The position numbers and the translations under genes are program-made. From contig CM041465.1 in the NCBI GenBank assembly GCA_023213395.1, positions 39,749,741-39,813,740 on the forward strand: 64,000 nt of DNA, written 5' to 3'. The notes under the pieces were generated by a model. The model did not search any database, was not told where the DNA came from, and saw nothing but the letters and a program-made list of their open reading frames with translations. Positions 1 to 11,989 of the stretch are shown here, piece by piece (the stretch's first letter is position 1; each line of letters begins with the position of its first letter). This DNA comes from Cycas panzhihuaensis (Eukaryota > Cycadophyta).

Positions 1-65
1 TTACTATGTATAGTTAAAGATTCTATGGATAGGAATATATATATATGAATTTATGTTCCTTAACA
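1..65 (+). repeat. Copia-1 5' LTR, 3' end only
   Basis: These 65 bases match 5621-5685 without gaps (7 differences) and end in TTAACA directly before a primer binding site. They are therefore the right edge of the 5' LTR. The remaining roughly 280 bp lie upstream of the window. Confidence 0.93.
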
Positions 66-83
66 TGGTATTAAACCTATAGG
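66..83 (+). other. Copia-1 primer binding site
   Basis: TGGTATTAAACCTATAGG directly follows the LTR terminus CA. It resembles the plant initiator-Met-tRNA complement TGGTATCAGAGC, with substitutions in its second half. Confidence 0.8.
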
Positions 84-1417
84 GTCCTACATAACTAAAG
101 CCAAAAGTTGGGTGGACCAGTGAGATCAATAGTTGCCAGGTAACATCACCAAACCCAAGACATGTCTTAAGGATCCATCTACTCTAATAATGTGTAGAAG
201 AAGGCACAACTATCAATGGTGGTTGAGGAGGTGAAAATTACTAATCAACAAAGAAAAGGGTCAGTTGTGGTCAATACTCAGATATGAAAGCCATGTACAT
301 GGAGAGTGTTGGCTTATTGGGGGTCATCTGAAGCTGGTTAGTGAATGGATATACTATTGAAGCCAGCAAAAGTATGTTATAATGGAGATCAAATAATATT
401 AAGGATATCCATATATCAAACTAGTAAGTTGGATCATTTTTTATCTAAGTTGCTCTGTATGTGATATTGAATTATTACTATACTTCAACTAGAAGGCGTG
501 TACTATATGTGGGGCTAGATTATACCTTGTAGAAGTGTTTTTCTACCCTCTATTAGTTGGTTGGACCATCCTTTACCAACTAATACTTGTTTGAAGTCCG
601 TTTTGTTGGGTATCACTATTTGGGTGACTTTGGATAAGTGTGTAGCACTCCTTTTCTCCATGAGTGTGTATTTTACTCTAGAAAGGGGTCAGCCCTAGTT
701 TGGACTATGGTTAATATACTATAAAAGGATCCTTACCACCTATAAGGACACGAGTACTCTAATTGATGCATGAGTGACCTATGTTTCTACATGGCTACGA
801 TGAGTTAAGGTGGTAATGCAAGAATTATAGAAGTTCTCATAAGGTAGTATTTTGATAAAATTTAACCTTTGGTAACCTTAATACATATTTTGGCATATGT
901 TTATTAGTGATATTTAGCATGTGTGTTGAGTTACAAAGAGTGGGTGATTACTTAAAGTCATAACTTTTAAGAATATGCCTTTTGGCATATTTCCTCCTAA
1001 AGTGACATTCTAAAAAAGACTCGCATACCATTGACTTATAAAAGATATTCAAGTGTGAAGTATTTTAAATCCAACTGATATGATTTAGAGAGATTTGTAA
1101 AGACATTTGATGTGACATCTAACTTGTAGACCATGTACTTATATTGAGATAGAGATTTCCTTATGTTCATAGCATATTCTAAAGTATTTGGAGTCCTTTT
1201 CTAAAGATTTTTTAATGCATTTTGAGCATGTTTTAGAGCTTGTTGGTGGGGGACAAATAGTTGGTGAGCTACCCAAATCATGCACAATCATTATTTTGAG
1301 TTCATTAGTGAGTGTGCTTAGGATAGAGGAGACCATAATGGTGTAATTTTATCCAAAAAGACTATAAGTTTATCAGTCTGGTGTTATTAATTAATGTGTT
1401 AAAGCCTAATTCTTAAG
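84..1417 (+). other. Copia-1 untranslated leader
   Basis: About 1.3 kb lie between the primer site and the first gag codon. I see no conserved coding. The short open frame on the minus strand at 1139-1336 has no recognisable motif. The leader does not visibly contain the block shared by Copia-2 and Copia-5. Confidence 0.6.
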
Positions 1418-2179
1418 ATGGAGCATGTGATGCCAAAAGTTATCTTCAATGACAAAAATTTCAATGAGTGGAAGACCAACATGGAGTTAGTGATGATGGT
1501 GAATCAACTCTAGGGAATTACTAAGACAAAGGTAGACACGATTCTACCTGATCATAAAGAACAAGTATGACTTGAGAAAAAGCAATTTATGGTTGTTGGA
1601 TTATTGAAATTATCACTGGCACTAGACTAGACGGCTTTGGTTTATAACTTAGAGAAGCCAGACAAAATCTGGATAAAACTACATGAAACTTTTGAGAAAA
1701 ATAAGATGAATAGATGTTATTCCCTGATGTTGGAGCTTCTCAATTCTAGTGTAGAAGATGAGACCAATATTAGTTTCTACATAAATAAGATTATTAATTT
1801 GAGAAGTAAGCTAGAAGAGTTAAAGCCAAATTTGATTGATAATGCATTCTTGTTTATAATTATCATGTCAAAGGTGTTAGTTATTTTTGGCACTTTTAAA
1901 CCATTTACGGTAGGGATGAGGTGATGGGGATAGAGCCCTTTGATGGTATTAAGAATCTTATTCTAGTAGAGGATGCTAAGTTAAAACATGATGGAATATT
2001 TGGAGGTTTTAAATTAAGTCAAGCCTTAGCCATGAATATGCAGAGGAAAGAGGTATTTTAGGAAGAGAAGTTCACACAAAGGTCTGGAGAAATCTCTCAA
2101 GAGAAGAATAAATTCAATGGTAAATGTAACTACTATGAAAAGGAAGACCATAAAGAGAAGAATTGTTGGTTCAAATGAC
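1418..2179 (+). pseudogene. Copia-1 gag, decayed
   Basis: Gag forms the particle that packages element RNA. The frame starts at ATG 1418 and opens with a typical copia gag N-terminus (F-N-D-x-N-F-x-E-W-K). It then carries stops, including one 31 codons in. The stretch 1637-1924 is open and reads as the helical gag core (LEKPDKIW, YSLMLELLN, INKIINLRSKLEEL). A nucleic-acid-binding zinc knuckle lies at about 2125-2168, but its second cysteine is tyrosine (C-N-Y-Y instead of C-x2-C). The copy cannot encode a working protein. Confidence 0.85.
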
Positions 2180-2399
2180 ATGACAAATGCAAAGTAGGCT
2201 GGATAACAAAGGGAAGAGAGTTATTACATGTTACATCAAAGCATTGCTACACATTATCAGTGGAAGGTATGGGCAAAGTTTCCTTAGAAGGTGGCAAGTT
2301 TATAGGGGTATATTATATGCCCAAGATGTAATTGAAATTACTTTTGGCTTGAGAAATCTACAAACAAGGTATAAAGATAAAGTTGTATCATGATAGATA

Positions 2400-5225
2400 C
2401 CTAATTAAGGATTTAAAGTAGAATTGTTTTGTTATTATAACTAGGAATGTCAGATATAACTTTTGGGTATTTGAGAAGTTTTAATCTCAGAAGAAGTCTT
2501 ATGCTTTTGTTGCTAGCATGGATGATGCGAGCAAGTTGTGGCATGATTAACTAGGATACCTTAATTATAAGAGCATCACATTATTGAAGAGGTTGAAGAT
2601 GATGGAATGGTTGTTATTTGTTTCATGCTTAGATAGTGTTTGTGAAGGGTGCATATATTGAAAGAATCATCGCTATCCTTTTGTTCAGGAGAATTCTTAG
2701 AGAGCCAAGGAGAAGTTAGAGCTTATGCATATAGATGTAATGGGTCCACTCCCAAACCCTTTAATATCATGAGCTTATTACATAGTGTTTGTGGATGATT
2801 ACATTAGGAAGGCCTAGGTATACTTCCTAAAAAATAAGTTAGATATATTTGATCACTTCTATGAATGGAAAGCAATGGTTGAGAATGAAAGTGAAAAGAA
2901 AATTAAGGCATTACAAAGTGATAATGGCAAGGAGTATGACAATCATGCATTTGATTAATTCTCCCAAGATCATGGTATAAAATGAGAATTTACAGTCCCT
3001 TATACCCTACAACAAAATGGAATTACTAAAAGGAAGAACCATACCATGATGGAGATGGCAAGGTGTATGGTACATTATAAAACTTTGTCACCAATATTTT
3101 GGGTAAAAGTTGTGGAAACTACTATCTATATTCTAAACCATATACCTAATTAAGTAGTTAATAGCATGACCCTCATAGAAAAATAGACCAATTATAAACC
3201 TGTCATTAGTTATTTAAAAATTTTTGGGTGCATTGGGCATGCACATATCCTAAACAACACTCATAAGCAGTTAGATTAAAAGAGTCCAAAGTGTATTTTT
3301 GTGGGGTATAGTGATCAAACAAAGCTTATAGACTATGAGATCCACATGGTAGAAATATTGTGATTAATTGGGATGTTAAATTTAGCGAGTCATCAATGTA
3401 TCATTTTGATAAATCATTAGAAGAGTCTTTTTACCCCCCACTATTTTTATTCTTGGATTCATCAAGTGAAGAGGATGATGACTTAGTCACTAGAATACAC
3501 GAGGAAGCTGGGTAGAGTGGTGTGAGTAATAGTGAGGAGTTGCCACATGAAGAAGCACTTTTAGTAATGGGTCCTTTTATATCACTATGGGCAAGGAAGA
3601 CGATTGAAGATTCTAGAGTGGTGATGCATACCCTTGTTGATGAGAGAATAAGAAGACAACATGGCAGTCAAACTCTACTGGTAGACACCAATAACTCTAG
3701 TGATCGTGATTTATATGATAAAGTGAAAGGTGATCCACAATGGACAGTTATGATGGAAGAGGAGTATGGTTTGCTTATAAAGAATGACATATGGGATTTA
3801 GTTCTATTTCCTCTAATGAAGAACCTTGCTAGATGCAAGTGGGTCTACAAGAGCAAGTTTTCCTTTGATGGAGAGGTGGATAAGTATAAGGCCAGGCTTG
3901 TCATTCAATGATTCAAACAAAAGGAAGGAATTGATTATGAGGAGAAATTTGTACTAATCTCTAAGATAACAATGGTATGTTTGATCATTTCCTTAACAAC
4001 TACTTATGGTTAGGAGTTACACCAAATGGACATCAAGTCTATGTTTATTAATAAAGATTTAAAGGAGGAGATATACATGTTGTAGCCTCTATGATTTATT
4101 GAGGGAGACTAAGAGTATTTTATATATCGGTTGAAGAAATCACTTTATGGCTTGAAATAAGCACCCTGTGCTTGGTATGAGAAGATGGATGCCAAGTTGG
4201 AAGCTGAAGAATTTATTGTTTCTGATCTAAACCTAAATCTATATGTGAAAAAAAGAGGAACCTCAATAATAGCTATTATGGTGTATGGGGATGATTTAAT
4301 CATTAGAGGAAATTATAATAAGACTATTGTAGGAGTCAAGTTCAATCTGAGAGATTCTTTTGACATGGTAGACCTCAGGAAGCTTCACTATTTCTTAGGC
4401 ATTCAAATTAGGTAGATGGAAGATTGAATTGTATTATTATAAGTGCAGTATATGAAGAACCGATTGGGTAAGTTTGGGATGTAGAATTACAAACCAATTG
4501 AAACACCATATGCTAATGGTGTAAGATTATAGAAGGATATGGCCAAACCCTTTATGGAACAAAGTATCGCTAATTGGTAGGGAGTTTGATCTCCTTAACT
4601 CATACCAGACTATATATCACCTATGTTATTAGATTAGTTTCCTAATACATGTAGAATCCTTAGGAGCCACATTGGACTGCAATAAAGTAGATTCTAAAGT
4701 ACCTAAAGGGGACACTTAATCTTGATCTCAAATATTAGCATGGTGAAGAGATAAGGTTGCATGGCTACACTGAAGCTAATTAGGGAGGATACTCTGATAA
4801 TCAGAAGTCCACTACTAGATACATATTTAGTGTTAGAAATGGATTTATGGATTTATTTTGTGGTAGTCGAAGAAGTCATAAACAATGGTGTTATCTTTTA
4901 CAGAGGTAGAATATCAAGGACTCAGTGCTAGTGTAAAGGAAGTTGTATGGTTGTAAGGTCTCTTAGAAGTTCTTAGAGTTTCAAATAAACATCTGATTAT
5001 TTTTGTCAATAATCAGAGTATCATTTACTTGTCAAAGAATTCAAAGCTACATGCTCATATAAAGCACATTGAAATAGAATCCCTCTACATCCACAAATAG
5101 ATCAAGTTAGGGAAACTACAAGTTGACTATTATTTGAGTGAATATCAGTTTGCAGACATCTTCACCAAAGTTCTTACTGAAGATCAATTCACAAAGATGC
5201 ATGCCAGATTAGGACTCACAGATGT
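2400..5225 (+). pseudogene. Copia-1 pol: integrase, RT, RNase H, decayed
   Basis: Domains follow copia order. The GAG-pre-integrase segment (WHD-stop-LGYLN, then CEGC) lies at about 2540-2690. The integrase core starts near 2715 with HIDVMGPLP and has QSDNGKEYD near 2920. Its third catalytic position reads TKRKN instead of xERKN, so the acidic residue is lost (about 3025). RT runs from about 3700: DPQWTVMMEEE, KWVYKSKF, MDIKSMFIN, then VYGDDLII at about 4279-4296, where the DD pair survives. RNase H follows at about 4760-5090. Stops occur throughout, several at former Gln codons (for example TAA at 4158 in the LKQAP motif). Confidence 0.9.
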
Positions 5226-5330
5226 CATCCTTGAGGGGGGATGTATCAACAAGGATAAAAAAACAACAAGATAGTCATAGCCTTCATAATAACATAACTA
5301 CTGTAGGATGTAGATTCCCCACATTCACAT

Positions 5331-5340
5331 TAAGGGGGGA
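5331..5340 (+). other. Copia-1 polypurine tract
   Basis: AAGGGGGGA abuts the 3' LTR start TGTTAACG and would prime plus-strand DNA synthesis. A similar purine run at about 5233 lies farther upstream. Confidence 0.8.
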
Positions 5341-5685
5341 TGTTAACGTAGTCATTGTTTATTAAGCCACTAGTTAATGTTAATATGGTTTAACTAATTA
5401 TGATTATCGAAATGGTGTGAGATATTCAAAGTGTCAAAACCCTTATCAGGTGACACCTCTTGGAAGGATATTTATATCCTAGAGCCCTTATATATCAATC
5501 AATTCAGGCAATTGTAATCAATATGATCCAAAGGATCTTTTGTAGTGGGTTTTTTCTCTAGAGGGTTTCCCATGTAAATTATGTGTATTATGCATCTATA
5601 TTCTATATATCTTCGTTTGATTACTATGTATGGTTAAAGATGCTATAGATAGGAACATATATTTATGAATTCATGTTTCTTAACA
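5341..5685 (+). repeat. Copia-1 3' LTR (345 bp)
   Basis: It begins TGTTAA and ends TTAACA, a perfect 6-bp terminal inverted repeat. It is preceded by a polypurine tract, and its last 65 bp repeat at 1-65. A TATA-like TATATATC lies near 5489 and would be the element's promoter region. Confidence 0.92.
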
Positions 5686-6470
5686 CATAGTTATGCCATA
5701 TCAGTCCATAATAACATAGTAATTATAATACCATCACAACATTATCCATCATCATATCACAATGAATCAATCGCAAGTAATACATAAGACAGATTTTCCA
5801 CGTAACTCAGTTATTTTATTAAGAAATATCACTGTCAATTGCCTTCATATCACATAAGAGGGAATGTTCCACATGTGTTCCATATAAAGCATGTTATTAA
5901 CTTGGCTCTCACCTTAGAGCATATGCCATTGGAATGAATAATTAGTTCTTGCATTAGAGTAGATGACCTAAGACTGAAATACTTATCTCTCATACTAGAG
6001 CAGATGAGATAGAATCAATTAACTCAATTCTCACAGCCAAAATGATGAGAAAATAACATAAATATATCTTTTGCACCTTTTGAAGAATAATTTTGACCAA
6101 TAGTCACAAACTTTCCTTTTAGATAACACACACCCTTTGGTAATTAATTTGCTTCTTAACTCATGATTATCATATGTGCTTCTTAACTCATGATTATCAT
6201 AGGTTATAATTGTCTGTCCATGTGTTTGTATGCTATTGGCTTTGGTTGGCTTGTGTTTTATCCATTCTAGCCCATGTACCCTTCACATATTCTAATTCTA
6301 GCTCTATCTATTATGTGTCCCTCTTCTAGAACACATCTTATTGTGCATTACCCAAGAGGTTGTCTTTGTTATTTCTTGCCATAATTTGATACATTCCACT
6401 ATTTGGGCACATGTTGGGCTATTATCATGCATTCATCATGTCCTGTTATATACTAATTACCATTAATTCC
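5686..6470. other. No recognisable coding; possible decayed Gypsy-1 LTR
   Basis: AT-rich sequence between the Copia-1 3' LTR and the extra ORF of Gypsy-1. No open frame with known motifs is seen. By position it should hold the Gypsy-1 3' LTR, but it does not visibly match the Gypsy-3 LTRs. Confidence 0.4.
6151..6203. repeat. Two-copy 27-bp tandem repeat
   Basis: GCTTCTTAACTCATGATTAT occurs at 6151 and again at 6178, with only a few spacer bases between copies. This is a small local duplication in non-coding remnant sequence. Confidence 0.9.
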
Positions 6471-6474
6471 TCCA

Positions 6475-7700
6475 ACTAAATGAACATGTTTCAGATTTGA
6501 CCCTAACATATATCCCAGTCAATAAAATTGGTTGAGCAACCTTGCTAAAAAAATATTTTAAAATCTCAAAATTTGGATGATGCATTTCCTCATCCATCTT
6601 TGTACTAGGATTACCCTTGCAATTTAGGATCCTTAGCAGACTTAGAGGCCTTTAATAGGTTATCATTTATTTAAGTAAGGGTGGAAATAATAACATTGTT
6701 TTCATTTAATTTTTCTTACAACTTTGCAATATCTTCTTGATATTCCTTTTCCATCTCATGTACCTTCTATATAATCTATTTCCATTTTCCATTTAAGGGA
6801 TTTTATTACTAAGAGGACCCTTCCTCTGACTCTATCACTATTTGAAATGGAGGCTTCATATCCCCTTACTCCAATGAAGGTGTAGATTCTTCCTGCTAAA
6901 CTCCTGGCCTTCCATGTTTAACACTCTTTTCTACTACTTGTTTGGATCAAAGTAGAATTGGGCTCTCTATTTTCTATTGAATCCATTTAATCATTTTGTC
7001 CTCTCTTTTTTCATCTATTTCTTAATTTTTTAATCTTGAACATTATTAAGAAATATGTTAATCCATTGTTTGATTGTCGACTCCCCTTGATGAATGTGTA
7101 GTAGTGGTAGTTGGGCTTTAGAACATTGATAGAATAGTGCTGCCAACAATAAAAATGGGTGTAAAAAAGGATGAGTTTGTATCTCATCAATTTGTTGCCT
7201 CATGCTACTAGCCATAAACTTATGCCATCCCAAATCTGTAGAAGAATTAACATTATGCCACTAGGAATATAAGTATATTTTTACTCAGATAGGAATTTTG
7301 TGACAATAATTTTGGCTATTGACTATAGCCATTCATCTTTTATATCCACAATTTAAATTTTGTTAATATATATTTGGGCATTTTCCTTACACAATTCTCT
7401 CACCCAAGTCTTGCTATCAACCTTTGTTCTTTTTGTGATGGTCAAAATATCTCCTTCTTTTGAAAGTCTCGTTACTTCATAGATTATATTCACATTAATT
7501 TGGGCTCTACCCATCTCTTTTTAAAGCCACTATCAACTATTCCATTAGGTTAAAATCCCAATATAACAGTGGCATAAAAATAAACTCTTCCTAACCAATT
7601 TGTTTAACCTTATTTTGGAATATGGAAGGCATTCCATCCCCCTCTTTTTTTTGAGTTTGGGCAAGTATCTTTCTTGAACACCTTCCATCTTGATCCTAAC
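6475..7700 (-). pseudogene. Gypsy-1 extra ORF, homologue of the Gypsy-3 post-integrase ORF
   Basis: Read on the minus strand, this decayed frame matches the Gypsy-3 extra ORF (57138-58262) in order. Shared short motifs are: YLPKL near the start (FLPKL in Gypsy-3); NKVKQIG (KVKxVGW); VDSKTWVRELCKEN (VDCETWLKEFFQEN); VDIKD; KYTYI; IWDG; MRQQI-x-E-x-x-TH; HPFLLLAALFYQ (HPSLLLVILFYQ); IKQW; and a C-terminal part with PPFQIVIE, then HEMEKEYQ and a coiled-coil-like run. The piece 7030-7233 is open; the rest has stops. It is not an integrase or RT part, and I do not recognise its family. Confidence 0.8.
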
Positions 7701-8089
7701 CTATAGTTATACTGTTGGCTAGAATAACAATTGAAATGTAATAGAATCAAGTGATTTATAAGGATTCTTTCAAAGATTCATTCTTCTAAATGAATATATT
7801 ATAGGTCTTGCACTATAGAAAATGTTTCTTGCATTCATTGTTAAGAATGCATGCTTAATATATGCTTCATTTTTGGTGAAAATCCAATCTTGAGCTTTGA
7901 TATTGATCAACTAGGGTTCATCTTTCTTCGAATGGTAAAAATGAGGTACTATTAACCTTTAAATCTATGCATTTCTGTATACATTCCTCTTTTAAGATGC
8001 AAACAAGAATGCATAGTGAAAAAGGTCACTATGTAAGCTTTTAATCTTTATGTTCCTGTTCCCATTCCAAATTTGGAATGCATAGTGTA
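7701..8089 (-). other. Gypsy-1 spacer upstream of the extra ORF
   Basis: Non-coding. On the minus strand CACTATGCATTC occurs twice (about 8070 and 8015). This recalls the ACACTATACAT repeats in the equivalent spacer of Gypsy-3 (56697-56880), which supports common origin. Confidence 0.5.
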
Positions 8090-8094
8090 CTTTT

Positions 8095-8485
8095 TGTTAA
8101 AACATTATAATGACACTCCTATTTCCATGTAATTTATGTTTATTATGTGCATGGTGTAATCTATAGGCAACCCATGTTGTAAATTTAATTATATTATGTA
8201 ATTATGTCAAGTCTGTTATATGTGATGTTAAGTCAACTAATGATCTTATTGTAAATCTTGGTGGGATGCTTATAAACTAAGCCCTGCACACATCATTTAT
8301 ACATTGTAATCTTGTTTATATGGAAGCTCTGCCCGTTTGGAGCCTCACATGGTGACCAATTCACCCGTGAACTTTGATTCATCTAAATTTTATTTTTCTT
8401 TGCATGTTTATTACTTAATTTCAATAATTTAGCTTGATATTATGATAAATTCACATAGATTTTAGATCTTCGATGACTTTTAATG
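8095..8485 (+). repeat. Copia-2 5' LTR (391 bp)
   Basis: It begins TGTTAAAAC and ends TTTTAATG before a primer site. It matches 45600-45987 along its whole length, with scattered substitutions, many of them C/T or G/A. Confidence 0.93.
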
Positions 8486-8502
8486 TGGTACCATAGCTTG
8501 CA
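8486..8502 (+). other. Copia-2 primer binding site
   Basis: TGGTACCATAGCTTGC, or one base earlier, follows the LTR end. It is a decayed form of the initiator-Met-tRNA complement TGGTATCAGAGC. Confidence 0.65.
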
Positions 8503-10054
8503 TGTGCTCTATTTTGAAGTTTTTTTAAGAAATTAGTGTAGAAGGGAGCCTTGTTTCCTCATAACAACACCCTATTTTCACATTCTCTCCATTATTATCT
8601 TAATATTTTAGTGCACACAACCATTTTGATGTGATTGTAGGCTATCTCTGTCTCATATCAACTTCATATTGTAGGTACTCAGCCTAGTTATAATGCCACA
8701 AGCTCATAGTCCTATTTTTTTGGATAAAAATAAAGGAAATAGCCTCATTTCACATCATTTAAACCCTAAGTTGAGCTAAATATACTTGTTGGAGCTTTGT
8801 CTATATCCCTGGTGGTGTGTTAGCCTTATTCTTAGACTACGAGTAGTCATATGAAGGAGTTTTAGGTTAATTCAAGCTTAGTTTTTTACCAAAATTTCTC
8901 CTGGCACCTCCAAGTTTCACACGTCTCATTTTTATTTATTCTAGTTTCATTTCGCATCAAATGAACCTCAATTGCTTTCATCTAGGCCCTATGCTCCCCC
9001 CCCACCCTCAAGCTATTTCATATCAAATCCCATTTAAGCTAGTGGAGTTTTGACCTTCATTCCTCCACGTGAGTTGACCAACACCGTATAAAGTCTACAC
9101 GACTTTACAACTATTAATTTCATTAAAAATTTTCATATTTTACAACTTCAAATCATAAATTTTGATTAAATTAAATCAAATTTGATATTTTCTATGATTT
9201 GGATCATTAGCCCTATTCAATTGGTCATATTCACTCCTCATATGACTAAATTTTAAGTCAAATGATAGACCCCAAATATATTTATGTTGTTTTGTATAAT
9301 TTTTACAAAATCAAAAGGATTATTATATATTTAATATAGTTTCAGGTCTACTAGCCCCTTAGTCACATCAATAGGTAGTCCTATACAGTAGTCTAATGAC
9401 TGGGGGATACTTTCCAAATGGGCTTAAGTCCATCATTCACAAGATTTTTGTATTAAGCGGTACCTGTCATTATTTCTACAATAGCTTTACAACTGGATGT
9501 CTATTTTTTGAATCATTTAACCCACTGAAAAAAGGACTCAGAGGGCTATAATTTAGAGCTAGTTTGAGCTTAATTTGAGGTTGTTTTGTAGAAGTTATAG
9601 GTTGCCAAATTTGAGCTTAGTGTTTGAGCTTCCATATGCCTTTTTGTCATTATATAAAGGCCAAATTATATTTTTTAAAAGTTCTTTTATTATTTTATAT
9701 TGTTATTATTTGCTAGCTGACTACTCTAATATGATTTTTAGGTTAACAAAATGCTTGTGGTTGATTTTGTATAGGTGTTCTTCTAGGAGATTGAAGTGGT
9801 TCTTCTTGGTATAATCCCACTTAAAGAGCTTTCTAAACCTCTCTTTTTCTTTATTTACTTGCATTTCCTTTACTTTTTAGCCTTCATTTTTAAAAAGAAC
9901 CATTGTTTGTAAGCAATTCACTTTAAATTCAATATTCAACTTGAAACATTAATGAAGATCATTCTTAAATTAACAAGACAAACTTTACCAGCTGTAACAA
10001 ACTATTATACCAAAATAATAAAAGTAATCTCATATGGTGGAGGATCATAACGTC
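8503..10054 (+). other. Copia-2 leader, upstream part
   Basis: About 1.55 kb of AT-rich sequence with a C-rich run near 8996-9006. No conserved coding is visible. The open frame at 9575-9814 has no family features and is probably chance. Confidence 0.55.
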
Positions 10055-10465
10055 AACCTTATAAGGGGAATGATTAGGACCCATGAGGTTACCATTTCAT
10101 ACACACCATTGGTCTTTCTCTAATTTGTTAAGGAAACCATTGACTAGCAGGTGTATTAAGTGGTATGTTGTGGTGAAAAGCTTTCCATTAGAGATTGGAG
10201 ACTCAATTAGGCTTGAAGTGGGCAAGTGCCTTGGTTGTTGAAGTTTTCACCACTAGATTTGTCATTAGGAATAAGTCCAACATAAGTGGAAATGCAAATT
10301 AGGGGGTCTTTGACTTTCATAAAAGTCCACGTACTGAGGTTTATAAAACCTTGAACTCATGTATCAGCATATAGGGTCCTTGGTTTGCCACTTGTGGGCA
10401 AGCGTGACTACATATGATAGTAACTAAGAACTTTCTTGGATACCCTTAAACTCAAAATTTTAGAT
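10055..10465 (+). other. Leader block conserved between Copia-2 and Copia-5
   Basis: This block aligns by eye along its length with 32442-32866 in the Copia-5 leader. Near-identical runs include AAGGGGAAnGnTTAGGACCC, CACTAGATnTGTCnTTAGG, CCACGTACTGAGGT and AGGGTCCnTGnTTTGCCA. In both elements it lies about 90-140 bp before gag. Indels break any common reading frame, so it is more likely an RNA element (packaging, dimerisation or translation control) than a peptide. This copy has lost most CpGs seen in the Copia-5 version. Confidence 0.8.
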
Positions 10466-10559
10466 TAGCAACCCCTTCGGTAGATTAGTACACAAAGCAC
10501 TAAAAAAAATCTTAAAATTTTATTAAAAAAAAAAAAAAACTTATACAGTGACATCATAA

Positions 10560-11960
10560 ATGCTATTATTTAACAAAATCAAACTCAATGGAATCAACTT
10601 CATCCCATGGAAGAAATTAGTAAAAAACTTACTCATTATGAATGATTTTTGGGCCTATGTCAATGGTGACATACCCTTACCTAGACCTACCATAGATCCC
10701 AATGACTCTATTATAATCATTCCTCCTTATCCTATTACCTTAACCAATTTTAAAGCTAAGGATAACATTGTTTTGTCATTCCTCCACTTAGCAATAGAAG
10801 ACCAAGTGGACTAAAACATTGAGACATCTTAAACATCATATAAAACATGGACCATCCTTTGCATCCTCTATAAGAAGAAAGATAAATCAAGGTCCTTAAC
10901 ACTTAAAGTATGCCTATTTGCCATTCCTTTTGTAGGAACTATTACAACCCATTTAACTAAAGTGAATACCATTAGAAATCAATTAATAATCCTAGGTAAA
11001 CCTCCTTTAGACTACAATCTTATATCTAACATCTTAAATATTTTATCCATAGAATACAATAGCTTTGTCTTGAAACTCCATGATAACTACTCAAAAATAG
11101 ACTTTATCACCTTAGAGGGGTTCCTGCTAAGGGAAGAGAATACTCTTAATTAACTTGGGGTCACATCTACTTCTAATTGAGCCCCTACATTTGCAGCTCA
11201 AAATTCAGAGAAGGGTAAGACTACACAACAACCTGTTCAATAGCTTAGTCAACTCCAAAGTCTTGCTTAACAATTGGACTCCTTAGACATCTCTCAAGAA
11301 CCAAATCAGCTGCCAATTTAGTAGTAACAACATAAAGTTGACACTTCCTCCAATCAAAGTTAGTAGCCTTAACAGTCCCAACAACCACCATAGTCCCAAA
11401 CAAAAAAGAATCAGTAGAGTAGAACTAATGTCACCTACTTATATTGTGGAGAAATTGGTCACGTCATTATTAAATCTAGGAGATGATAGGCTAATCTATA
11501 AATTTTGAAAAATCAAGGGAGCTAATCTTATAGGTCTAACTTTCAATAAGTAGCCCTATATTATCAATAAGCAACCTCATTTTATCCATAAGGAGCACCT
11601 AACTTTCAACAAGGTGGACAAAGCTATCATTAACAAGGACAAAGTTATAAAAAAGCAGGACCATGCCCTCTATAAGGAGCCTCTTATCCATAACAAGGAG
11701 GTCCTATTCTACAATATGGAGCCCCTTATTTCTAATAAGGAGGCCCTATCTCATAGCAAGGAGACCCTTTCTATCCATAAGAAGGGCCATCATTTCAACA
11801 ACCTAGCCAATTTTATCAATAGAATTAGAATCCAAGACCCACTTATAGCCAAAGACCACAAAATAGGCAGTGACTCTCATAGGAATCAAAGAAACCAGTA
11901 CAACATTTAACAATAAGAAGGTAATATGGTAGACAACTACGATTCTTCCTCTCAAAACCT
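10560..11960 (+). pseudogene. Copia-2 gag, decayed
   Basis: It starts at ATG 10560 with a copia gag N-terminus (NKIKLNGINFIPWKKLVKNL, then DFWAYVNG). Open pieces are 10560-10814 and 10962-11153. The zinc knuckle near 11436 is damaged (Y-x2-C and a missing last Cys). From about 11560 to 11830 a repeated unit of roughly 21-27 bp once encoded a Gln-Gly-Pro-rich tail; many of its CAA codons now read TAA. The gag N-terminus is of the same type as those of Copia-3 and Copia-6. Confidence 0.85.
11560..11830 (+). repeat. Degenerate short tandem repeat in Copia-2 gag tail
   Basis: Units of about 21-27 bp recur with the core AnAAGGAGnCCnT (for example near 11673, 11694, 11718 and 11739). They encode a low-complexity proline/glutamine/glycine-rich gag C-terminus in the ancestral frame. 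Confidence 0.7.
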
Positions 11961-11989
11961 ATTCTTTACAACATTATCTTCTTAGCTTG

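Larger units (their letters stand above)
1..5685 (+). mobile_element. Copia-1, Ty1/copia retrotransposon, 5' truncated by window
   Basis: The element runs from the last 65 bp of its 5' LTR to a complete 3' LTR. It contains a primer site, a leader, and gag and pol in the copia order (protease region, integrase, RT, RNase H). The two copies of the final 65 LTR bases align without gaps and differ at 7 positions by eye, so the insertion is old. All coding parts have stops. The 3' flank starts CATAG, but the matching left target duplication lies outside the window. Confidence 0.93.
5686..8094 (-). mobile_element. Gypsy-1 remnant, left part (extra ORF side)
   Basis: Minus-strand Ty3/gypsy remnant. 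It holds the extra ORF that in Gypsy-3 lies between integrase and the 3' LTR. Its integrase side is now at 46230-46990, because Copia-2 inserted at 8094/45988. Combining both parts gives an integrase-to-extra-ORF spacing close to that of Gypsy-3. Any 3' LTR of Gypsy-1 should lie in 5686-6400, but I could not recognise one. Confidence 0.75.

Noticed and set aside
9575-9814. Small hydrophobic open frame in the Copia-2 leader
   Set aside because: AT-rich sequence readily gives Leu/Phe/Tyr-rich frames. No start context or homology was seen.
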